DNA of 64,000 nt, from positions 372,001 through 436,000 of the forward strand of contig NZ_CP014160.1 in NCBI RefSeq assembly GCF_001543145.1. Direction: 5' to 3'. Positions 42,459-50,000 of this stretch are shown in pieces. The first letter of the stretch is position 1; every line of letters begins with the position of its first letter. The position numbers and the translations under genes are program-made. Below the pieces are notes generated by a model, which saw nothing but the letters and a program-made list of their open reading frames with translations, had not been told where the DNA came from and ran no database searches. The DNA is from Aerococcus sanguinicola. Lineage in GTDB: Bacteria > Bacillota > Bacilli > Lactobacillales > Aerococcaceae.

Positions 42459-42710
42459 ATGCCAGAAGTGACACAAAATCTTGAACTCAATTTCAAGAAC
42501 TCACTCGGAAAGTCGACTCGAATCAGCATCGCTAATCCACGCTTGGACGTTACAGCAGAGCAAGCTCAAGCTGCTATTGAAACTATCGCTGGAGCAGAAG
42601 CCTTCGTAACACCAGAGGGCACCATTGTCTATGATGAAGCGGTCTCCGCTCGCTATGTCACTCGCCAAGTTGACGAAGTTTATGTAGCTGGAGAAGAACC
42701 TCTAGCCTAG
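42459..42710 (+). CDS. DUF2922-like small protein
   Basis: An 83-residue protein with the LELNFKNSLGKSTRISIANP start, then RLDVTAEQAQAAIETIAGAE and YVTRQVDEVYVAG, the typical DUF2922 layout of two strands, a helix and a late strand. Function unknown in all relatives. Partner of the DUF1659 gene. AAAGGAGG precedes the ATG; a terminator at 42723 ends this pair. Confidence 0.72.
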   Translation: MPEVTQNLELNFKNSLGKSTRISIANPRLDVTAEQAQAAIETIAGAEAFVTPEGTIVYDEAVSARYVTRQVDEVYVAGEEPLA

Positions 42711-42722
42711 GTCCACTCGCTC

Positions 42723-42755
42723 AGGCCTCGCTGGTATTCAGCGGGGCTTTTAATA
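42723..42755 (+). terminator. Terminator after DUF2922 gene
   Basis: GCCTCGCTG, GTATT loop, CAGCGGGGC, then TTTT. Confidence 0.8.
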
Positions 42756-42860
42756 TCTGTTCCCCTATTTAATCCTGACAATCAGCCCACGACTTATAGT
42801 TTGTCCAGGAGCTCATGACTCTTCAATTTTATGCATTCTTATACCAGGAGGTACTAGCCT

Positions 42861-43127
42861 ATGACAATTATTGAACTTGGAAGTTTGGCAGGAGCCATCT
42901 TAACCCTAGTAACTCTCATTCACCGCCTAGTTAAGTTGATTACTGCTATCCATGACCTCATTCAACGCATCGACAGTATTCAAGAAAGCTTAGACCAACA
43001 GCTCCGAGCCCGCCAAGAATTAGCCCAGGAAGTCGCTTGCCAGGGCTATCAGATTAAAATTCAGCAGGAAGCCATTCAGAAATTTAAAGCCGCTCTAAAA
43101 GAGATGGAGGTGGAGACATGTTCTTAA
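42861..43127 (+). CDS. Small membrane protein with coiled-coil tail
   Basis: An 88-residue protein with one hydrophobic N-terminal span (about residues 5-30), then helical, Gln-rich segments (IHDLIQRIDSIQESLDQQLR and onward) likely to form a coiled coil. It resembles in layout the small YvrJ-like or holin-associated proteins that accompany DUF1659/DUF2922 and lysis genes, but I do not have a firm family. CAGGAGG precedes the ATG. Its end overlaps the holin start by 10 bases, so the two are coupled. Confidence 0.62.
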   Translation: MTIIELGSLAGAILTLVTLIHRLVKLITAIHDLIQRIDSIQESLDQQLRARQELAQEVACQGYQIKIQQEAIQKFKAALKEMEVETCS

Positions 43128-43351
43128 ATAATGATGCCTACGACAAGGCTAAGTGGTTGGTCCTAATCTTCTTACCTGCTCTAGCAGTTCTCGTCAAAGG
43201 GATTGGCGAGGTCCTTTATTGGGATGCCGTTGACGTCTGGGTGACCCTTATCAACTTAGGAACTGCTTTTTTAGGAACGATATTACAAATTTCAAGTCAT
43301 CATTATTATGGAGGAGGGAATGGCCATGGTCAGCAGCCAAGATATCCTTAA
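43118..43351 (+). CDS. Phage-type holin
   Basis: A 77-residue protein beginning MFLNNDAYDKAKWLVLIFLP with two hydrophobic spans (about residues 11-28 and 42-60) and a Gly/His-rich hydrophilic end. The NDxxYDxxKWxxLIxLPA pattern is that of small Gram-positive phage holins. It would form the membrane hole that releases the endolysin. It overlaps the gene before it by 10 bases and the endolysin by 32, a compact lysis arrangement. Confidence 0.82.
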   Translation: MFLNNDAYDKAKWLVLIFLPALAVLVKGIGEVLYWDAVDVWVTLINLGTAFLGTILQISSHHYYGGGNGHGQQPRYP

Positions 43352-44144
43352 TTGTGCTCGTAAGTATTTGGGTGTTCGCCAATGGTCCCCCACTCATAAA
43401 GATCTCATCGACCGCTACAACAGTATCTTGCCGCGTCCCGTTGGCTATACAATGACCTATGCCGATGACTGGTGCGACGCCTTCGTCACAGCAGTCGCTG
43501 ATGAAGTCGGAGCTTCGCATCTTATCGGACGCGAATGTGGCGTCCAGCGTCACATCCATCGCTTCAACCAGCTAGGAATCTGGTTGGGACGAACTTATCC
43601 CAAATCGGCCGATATCATTAGCTTTGATTGGGATGGCGCCGGTTTTGCGGACCATATTGGCTTTGTCGAAAGTGTTTCAGCTGGTCAAATAACCACTATC
43701 GAAGGGAATTCTGCTAACATGGTAAGGCGAAATAGATATAGATGGAATGACTGGAGAATCAAAGGTTACGCCCGGCCTCACTATGGTTCAAATGCCAAAC
43801 CTAGCGTCAAAGACTACGAATTAGCTAAAGAAGTCCTTGATGCCAAATGGGGCAACGGTAGCGACCGCATTCGTCGCCTCAAATCCGCTGGTCACAATCC
43901 GATAACTATCCAGCAGGCGGTTAATAACTTGGTCAAGTTACGTGACGCCAAAGAGGTCACCATCGCCCAGCACGCCACCCATTGGCAGACAGGTGAACGC
44001 ATCCATCCTAAAGTTTTAGGTAAGACCTATAAGGTAGTTAATGAAAAGCCTGTCAAGCAGAGCCGCAGTCAGAAAGCTTACCTGCTTGCGACTCCAGGTG
44101 CGTACCTAGGTTGGCTTCTTGAGCAAGATGTTGCTTACCCTTAA
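43320..44144 (+). CDS. Phage-type endolysin with Cpl-7-like repeat
   Basis: The 274-residue protein has an N-terminal CHAP-like or related amidase/peptidase domain (ARKYLGVRQWSPTHKDLIDRY, DDWCDAFVTAVADEVGA with the candidate Cys near residue 47, and ADHIGFVESV with the candidate His near 113), a middle Cpl-7 wall-binding motif (AKEVLDAKWGNGSDRIRRLK, then INPI-like HNPITIQQAVNNL) and a basic C-terminal SH3-like part. There is no signal peptide, so export needs the holin. ATG 43320 sits 5 bases after GGAGG; ATG 43326 is possible. Confidence 0.82.
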   Translation: MAMVSSQDILNCARKYLGVRQWSPTHKDLIDRYNSILPRPVGYTMTYADDWCDAFVTAVADEVGASHLIGRECGVQRHIHRFNQLGIWLGRTYPKSADIISFDWDGAGFADHIGFVESVSAGQITTIEGNSANMVRRNRYRWNDWRIKGYARPHYGSNAKPSVKDYELAKEVLDAKWGNGSDRIRRLKSAGHNPITIQQAVNNLVKLRDAKEVTIAQHATHWQTGERIHPKVLGKTYKVVNEKPVKQSRSQKAYLLATPGAYLGWLLEQDVAYP

Positions 44145-44187
44145 TCCTCACTCTGACTACTAGCGTATAAGAATAATAGAAAGCCGA

Positions 44188-44264
44188 GAGCCAGATTACA
44201 TTCTCCTATCTCTGTCAAACAATAGATGGCAGGAGAAATAAGGAAGATGATCCGGCTCTTTTAA
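44188..44264 (+). terminator. Structured terminator after the endolysin gene
   Basis: Outer AGAGCC/GGCTCT and inner TTCTCCT/AGGAGAA arms, followed by TTTT. Larger than normal terminators. Confidence 0.55.
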
Positions 44265-44453
44265 TATTACTTAACTCTTATCTATTATCCCTCATTAACC
44301 AAGGTTTAATAGGATTTTTAATGGCTAATGAGACTTCATCTTTAGTAGTCTAACCATCTGATATAGTACAGTTCTGCTATAAATTGAGCAGATTAACCAA
44401 AAACATGAATTATTTGAAGTCACCTATTCTGTACCCTTAGAATTTCCAAGAAA

Positions 44454-44502
44454 AAACTCTATAGCAAGCCAAATGGCTCATTGATTCACTATAGAGACTT
44501 TT
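44454..44502 (-). terminator. Terminator of the tasA-like operon
   Basis: AAACTCTATAG and CTATAGAG arms around 24 bases; A tract before the stem gives T residues on the minus strand. Confidence 0.7.
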
Positions 44503-44541
44503 CTCATCAATCAATTTCGTTAATCATTGTCAGTCATTTTT

Positions 44542-45645
44542 TTAGTCTGATCCCCCTTCATCTTCGAATTCGATGACCTGCCATATATTCGGATTCTGGT
44601 CTGGAATATCATCGACCGAATAATCCGCTATTAATTGGTAAGGAATCTCCTTATAAACAACAATTTCTCCCTGGTGATATTCTTGCCCCTCTTTCCAGAG
44701 AGTTCCTTGATCAGCTTTAGGGGCATTGTCTTGAGGACTAGTATTTGGTTCTGATTGTTCAGGCTCTAATTTCTCCTCTTCTAATTTCTCCTCTTCTAAT
44801 TTTTCCCAGATGTTGGGAAAGTCTGAAGGAAGTTCCCCCTGCGAACGATCAGCTGATAGGATATAGCGTTCATTGTTTAGGAGGACTTGATCGCCTTTAT
44901 GATAAAGTTTATCTTCCTGCCATTCTTTCTCACCTTCTTCCTCCATCGAAAGACCAGCATATGGAGCGATGGACCAAGCTGTTCCTACAACTCGCCAAGG
45001 GTTATTCTCTAAATCTGGCTCAAAGTTACTATTTCCACTCACTGTACTTTCATACAACTTCCCTTTGTAAGAGACAATATCCCCTTCATTATAGAGAACA
45101 TAGCGGAACCAAGGGTCAACGGTCCAAGTTTTGGGAAGGTGTTCCCAACGATTTGAATTTGGAGAGGGTGGCGTTTGAGTAATCGTATTAGGGTTGTGGG
45201 GAATACTCCCAGTGTAACGATAATATGCCTTATTAAATATAACGATATCGCCATTGTAATAATGGTGGAACCAGCGATATTCTGCCGTATTTTCACTATA
45301 GATCATCGGCTGAGCCCAGTTGGTATTCGGTTGCGTTGGATTAAAACGCTGGTCTGTTCGATCAATAGAATGAAGGGTTTCATAAACCAGTAAATTCTCA
45401 TTATTATCTTCAACGATAACAATGGTCCCCTCTTCTATTCGATCTGGCCAAGTGTCAGGTGCATTGAGATCTAAGTAAATGACTTTGCGATTACTTAAAT
45501 CTGAATAGATCCATTTGCCAATCACAACATTCCCTGTTTAGGATTGCGCTTGAGGATTCTCTAAATGACTTGACCAGTAAGCCCATATATTGGGAGTCAA
45601 AATAGTCATCAGGCCAAGAAGTAATAAGATTTTAATTTTTTTCAT
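44542..45645 (-). pseudogene. Secreted carbohydrate-binding-like protein split by an in-frame TAA
   Basis: Frame from ATG 45645 gives a signal-peptide-like start (MKKIKILLLLGLMTILTPNI, then WAYWSSHLE) and stops at TAA 45538-45540 after 35 codons. The same frame continues TGNVVIGKWIYSDLSNR and stays open to 44542 for 327 more codons (from GTG 45525). The AYWSS...GNVVIGKW pattern is that of SipW-processed proteins. The rest carries four or so modules with aromatic residues like CBM5/12 chitin-binding repeats (for example YNEGDIVSYKGKLYEST and YHQGEIVVYKEIPYQ), and an EEEKLEEEKLEP linker. Its start overlaps sipW by 14 bases, so it is the third gene of the tasA-like operon. One base change explains the stop; a sequencing error, a true null or a readthrough are all possible. 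Confidence 0.78.
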
Positions 45646-46168
45646 ATCTTCTCTCCTCCCGACCGCTTATTCGACAAATTAACCAAACAATAACAGCAGA
45701 TAGCGTCATTGTGCCGAGACCAACTTTTGACCTCAGAAACAGAACGACATGGCCTAATTTAGGGATCACATGGTTCGCTTGACCCAAAATTTGATTAGAT
45801 TGAATTCCCCAGTAATCCCACAGTTTCTTGTCAGTGACGCTGAAAGGTTTTGTTTTAAAAATAATTTTTCCAGACTGACTCGTCTGTATATCTGCAATGG
45901 AATGCACCACATAAAAACGATCAGAAAGTTCAAAGGCAATGATATCGCCTGCCTGCAAGTCCTCTTGATCGACTGGCTCAACAATCACAATGTCACCAGG
46001 ATAAAATTTAGGCTCCATCGAATCAGTTTTAACGATAAAAGGCTTAAAACCAAATGTATTAATAGCTAAATAGGGATCCAAGTGATTCACCGTAAAATAA
46101 AAACCTATAAAGAAGATGATAAGGAAAGCTAAAGCTTTCCTTATCATCTGAATGCATCGATATAACAT
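45632..46168 (-). CDS. sipW: ER-type signal peptidase I (SipW-like)
   Basis: Membrane peptidase that processes TasA-like fibre proteins. The 178-residue protein has an N-terminal membrane span, KTDSMEPKFYPGDIVIVEP with the catalytic Ser, FYVVHSIADI with His in place of the usual Lys (the ER/SipW type), and a C-terminal span before the RREERRYEKN end. The frame is open to GTG 46186; ATG 46168 is taken because it gives a normal N-terminus, but ATG 46147 is also possible. It overlaps the third gene by 14 bases and follows the TasA-like gene directly. Confidence 0.87.
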   Translation of the reverse strand: MLYRCIQMIRKALAFLIIFFIGFYFTVNHLDPYLAINTFGFKPFIVKTDSMEPKFYPGDIVIVEPVDQEDLQAGDIIAFELSDRFYVVHSIADIQTSQSGKIIFKTKPFSVTDKKLWDYWGIQSNQILGQANHVIPKLGHVVLFLRSKVGLGTMTLSAVIVWLICRISGREERRYEKN

Positions 46169-46175
46169 AGCAAAC

Positions 46176-46751
46176 CTATTCAACACTGAAGTTTAGGTTA
46201 ACTAGGATATTTTTACCTACTATATCATCATACTGAGCTTTATCTCTAGGTTCAGTTAATGTAACCGTCACTCTAACCTCAACGGCTTCACCATCTGCTG
46301 TAATTTCTGCTGTGGATGGATCAATGGATAAGTTCACTAGCTCATTGTTTGCAGCTTGCGCCCCTTCAATTTCACCAGTTCCGGTAACACTCAGAGTACG
46401 ATTGATCGCGTCATCTGCATCGATAATATTTTTATCACCAGATTCTTGCCATTTTACAGTATAGGTAACTTGGAAGCTTTCAACATTTTGTTCCGTACCT
46501 CCGACACTTACATTAGCTTTTCCTTGGGGAACTAATTTTTTCCCTTCATTTGCTAAAGTTTTGCTAACGTCTAATTGTGTCGCAATGGATTCCCCTTCAC
46601 CAATCACAACTGTTTCTTGCTGTGACTGGTCATTGGGGCCACCTACATTACCGACCCAATAAGTATATACGCCACCAATGGTTACACCTAGTAAAAGAAA
46701 TAATAGTAACCAAAGTAAAGATTTTTTCTTTTTATTTTCCTTTTCTTCCAT
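46176..46751 (-). CDS. TasA/camelysin-like secreted protein
   Basis: A 191-residue protein with a basic start, one span (LLWLLLFLLLGVTIGGVYTY) and the YTYWVGNVGGPN cleavage region usual for SipW substrates, then a beta-rich domain with a Thr/Val pattern (VTYTVKWQESGD, VRVTVTLTEPRDKAQY and ILVNLNFSVE). TasA relatives form extracellular fibres in biofilm matrix. The short length resembles the Firmicutes relatives in front of sipW. GAGGAGG precedes ATG 46751; the first ATG of the frame (46769) is rejected. First gene of the operon with sipW and the interrupted carbohydrate-binding gene. Confidence 0.75.
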   Translation of the reverse strand: MEEKENKKKKSLLWLLLFLLLGVTIGGVYTYWVGNVGGPNDQSQQETVVIGEGESIATQLDVSKTLANEGKKLVPQGKANVSVGGTEQNVESFQVTYTVKWQESGDKNIIDADDAINRTLSVTGTGEIEGAQAANNELVNLSIDPSTAEITADGEAVEVRVTVTLTEPRDKAQYDDIVGKNILVNLNFSVE

Positions 46752-46884
46752 TAATATTTTCCTCCTCATAAAAACTTTTATCTACTATTATATTTAGTAT
46801 ACCTAAGCATTTACATAAAAACAAGGAAATTTATGAATAAGTAGTTTCTATTATTGTAAAATTAATGGATATTTACAAAAAATA

Positions 46885-46937
46885 AAATCCGCCAATAACG
46901 CTGCCTTTTACAACGTTATTGACGGATTATTTTATTG
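46885..46937 (-). terminator. Terminator of the collagen-like surface protein gene
   Basis: AATCCG-CAATAACG paired with CGTTATTG-CGGATT; T residues follow on the minus strand. Confidence 0.85.
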
Positions 46938-47000
46938 GCTAGTTCTATAGCCTATTTTTATAGTTTTTATTATCTCCTTTCTTTTATTATAAACAATGCT

Positions 47001-50000
47001 CTATTTTCTCTTTCTTCTACCTAGTACTAAGCTACCAACACCTACAAATAGACTAATTGCAATTGCTCCAGCAGACATACCAGCCACTGCACCTGTTTGA
47101 GGTAAGCGGCTATTAGCAACTACACTTTGTTTTTCTTTTGCTTGCTTACGGTTAAATGAAGTTGTTTCTCCAGTAATCGTGTAGCCATCTCTAGTCTTAG
47201 AGTTTTCTAGGTTTGAATCTTGGGCTTTTGGATCTTCTGGCTTAGGTCCCTCTGGCTTAGGATCTTCTGGCTTAGGTTCCTCTGGCTTAGGATCTTCTGG
47301 CTTAGGATCTTCTGGTTTAGGATCTTCTGGCTTAGGATCTTCTGGCTTCGGATCTTCTGGCTTAGGATCTTCTGGTTTCGGATCTTCTGGCTTAGGTTCC
47401 TCTGGCTTAGGATCTTCTGGTTTAGGATCTTCTGGCTTAGGATCTTCTGGCTTCGGATCTTCTGGCTTAGGATCTTCTGGTTTCGGATCTTCTGGTTTCG
47501 GATCTTCTGGCTTAGGATCTTCTGGCTTAGGATCTTCTGGCTTAGGATCTTCTGGCTTAGGATCTTCTGGCTTAGGATCTTCTGGCTTAGGATCTTCTGG
47601 CTTAGGATCTTCTGGCTTAGGATCTTCTGATTTTGGATCCTCTGGTTTCGGATCCTCTGACTTAGGTTGGCAACATGGAATTTCAAGGATTTCTTTTGTA
47701 TTATCCGTAAACACAATCGTTAATCGACCATCTTTACTATAGATCTTCTTAATTCCTCTGCCATCTTTACCGTCTCTGATAAAGTGACGGCTCGATTCCT
47801 TACCTTCTGGATCTTTAACAATCACCCATAGACCACTGTCACCATCTGCATCCTTACCAGGAACTGTTTCAAGACTTGGTGAGCGACCGTCTTGGCCATC
47901 CTTGCCGTCACGAACGAATTCGCGTGAAACTTCATTACCATCTCCATCGAAGATAATAATCCATTGGCCACTATCCCCATGTTCATTCTTACCAGGTTCT
48001 ACTTTAGCAGAAGGGGTCTTACCATCTTGACCATCACGGATGAATTCACGAACGATTTCATTGCCATGACCGTCTTCGATAATCAACCATCTGCCCACAT
48101 TGCCTTGGCTATCTTTGCCTTTTTCAGTACGGATTTGTGGGGTTTGACCATCTTGACCATCCTTGCCATCGCGACCATGGTAGATGGTATGTGTTTCAGT
48201 CGAGCCATCTGGATGCGTTATCTTAATACTTAAGCCGATTTCTTTACCATCAGAATCAAGGATCTTTTCAGTACTTAGAAGCGGTGATTTCCCATCTTTT
48301 CCGTCCTGTCCATCCTTGCCATCGCGCACAAATTGACGGTCTAATTCTTGGCCCGTGTCACGGTCACGGATAATCAACCACATACCTGACTGTCCGTTGA
48401 AGGTACCAGGTTCAGTTGATGCAGTTATAGACTTGCCGTCTTTACCGTCACGAATGATGTGTGTATGGCTTGTTCCATTGGCATGGTGGATGGTGATTTC
48501 TAGACCTTCTGCAGTTTCTCGTGATGAGATATCAGCTGATTTACCATCTTGACCATCAGCAATAAATTCACGGTCAATTTCTTGAAGGGTCTCTCTATCG
48601 CGGATAATCAACCAAGCACCTGATTGTCCTTTATGGTCGCCACGTTCCGTTGTCGCAATAATGGATTTCCCATCGCGACCATCTTTTCCATCCTTACCAT
48701 CTTTCCCATGTTTAATCAGACGAGTTTCTTCTGACCCATCTGGATGGGTAATAGTAATCTTATAACCAATTTCTTGGCCATTCGGATCTACCAATGCTTC
48801 TGTCTTAATATCTGCAGACTTGCCATCCTTGCCATCTTTACCGTTGGCAACAAAGTCTCGATCGAGTTCTTTACCTGTTACACTATCTTGAACAATGATC
48901 CAAACACCATCTTGACCTTGGAAATGACCTGGTTCTGTAGAAACAGTCACTGACTTGCCGTCCTTACCGTCTTGGCCATCTTTCCCATCGGCTACAAATT
49001 CAGTAGAGACAATTTCATCAGAAGTGAATTGGCCGTCACCGTTCTTATCGAAGTAAGTGATAATCCAGCTGCCTGATTCTCCGGCTTCGTTTGGTCCATT
49101 CACGACGTGTACATAAGATGATTTACCATCTTTTCCGTCTTGACCATCTTGACCTGGAGTACCTTGGTCACCCTTTTCACCTTTTTCGCCATCTTTGACG
49201 AAGGTTTCTTTGATGATTTCGTTGCTTTCTGGGTCTCTCACAATGATCTTCACACCAGATTCAGAGTTTGGATCATTTGGATCTTTTTCAACACGTTCAC
49301 TTTCAACGATTGGCGTCTTGCCATCTTTACCGTCGGTACCGTTTGTACCATCGAAGATGAATTCACGGCTGATTTCACGTTCACCTGGGTCAACTTGACC
49401 GTTATTGTTGGTGTCTTCGTGAACGATTACCCATGTACCTGGGCGATCTTTACCACTTTCATCGGCTTTGGTTCCCCGTTCGGTCTTAGCTAGGACGGAT
49501 TTTCCGTCTCGGCCGTCTTGACCATCTTGGCCTGGGGTACCTTGTTCACCCTTCTCACCTTGTGGGCCTTGAGGACCTTGTTCGCCACGCTCACCTGGAT
49601 CACCCTTTTCGCCGTCTTTGACGAAGATTTCTTTGATGATGTCATTGGTTTCTGGGTCTCTGACAATGATCTTCACACCAGATTCAGAGTTTGGATCATT
49701 TGGATCTTTTTCAACGCGTTCACTTTCAACGATTGGCGTCTTACCATCTTTACCGTCGGTACCGTTTGTACCATCGAAGATGAATTCACGGCTGATTTCA
49801 CGTTCGCCTGGGTCAACTTGACCGTTATTGTTGGTGTCTTCGTGAACGATTACCCATGTGCCTGGACGGTCTTTACCTGTTTCATCGGCTTTGGTGCCGC
49901 GTTCGGTCTTAGCTAGAACAGATTTTCCGTCTCGGCCGTCTTGACCATCTTGGCCTGGGGTACCTTGTTCACCCTTCTCACCTTGTGGACCTTGCTCACC

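Noticed and set aside
47220..47630. Repetitive open frame rich in Trp, Leu, Arg, Ile and Phe on the plus strand
   Set aside because: Complement of the PEDPK repeat; the real coding strand gives a wall-spanning stalk.
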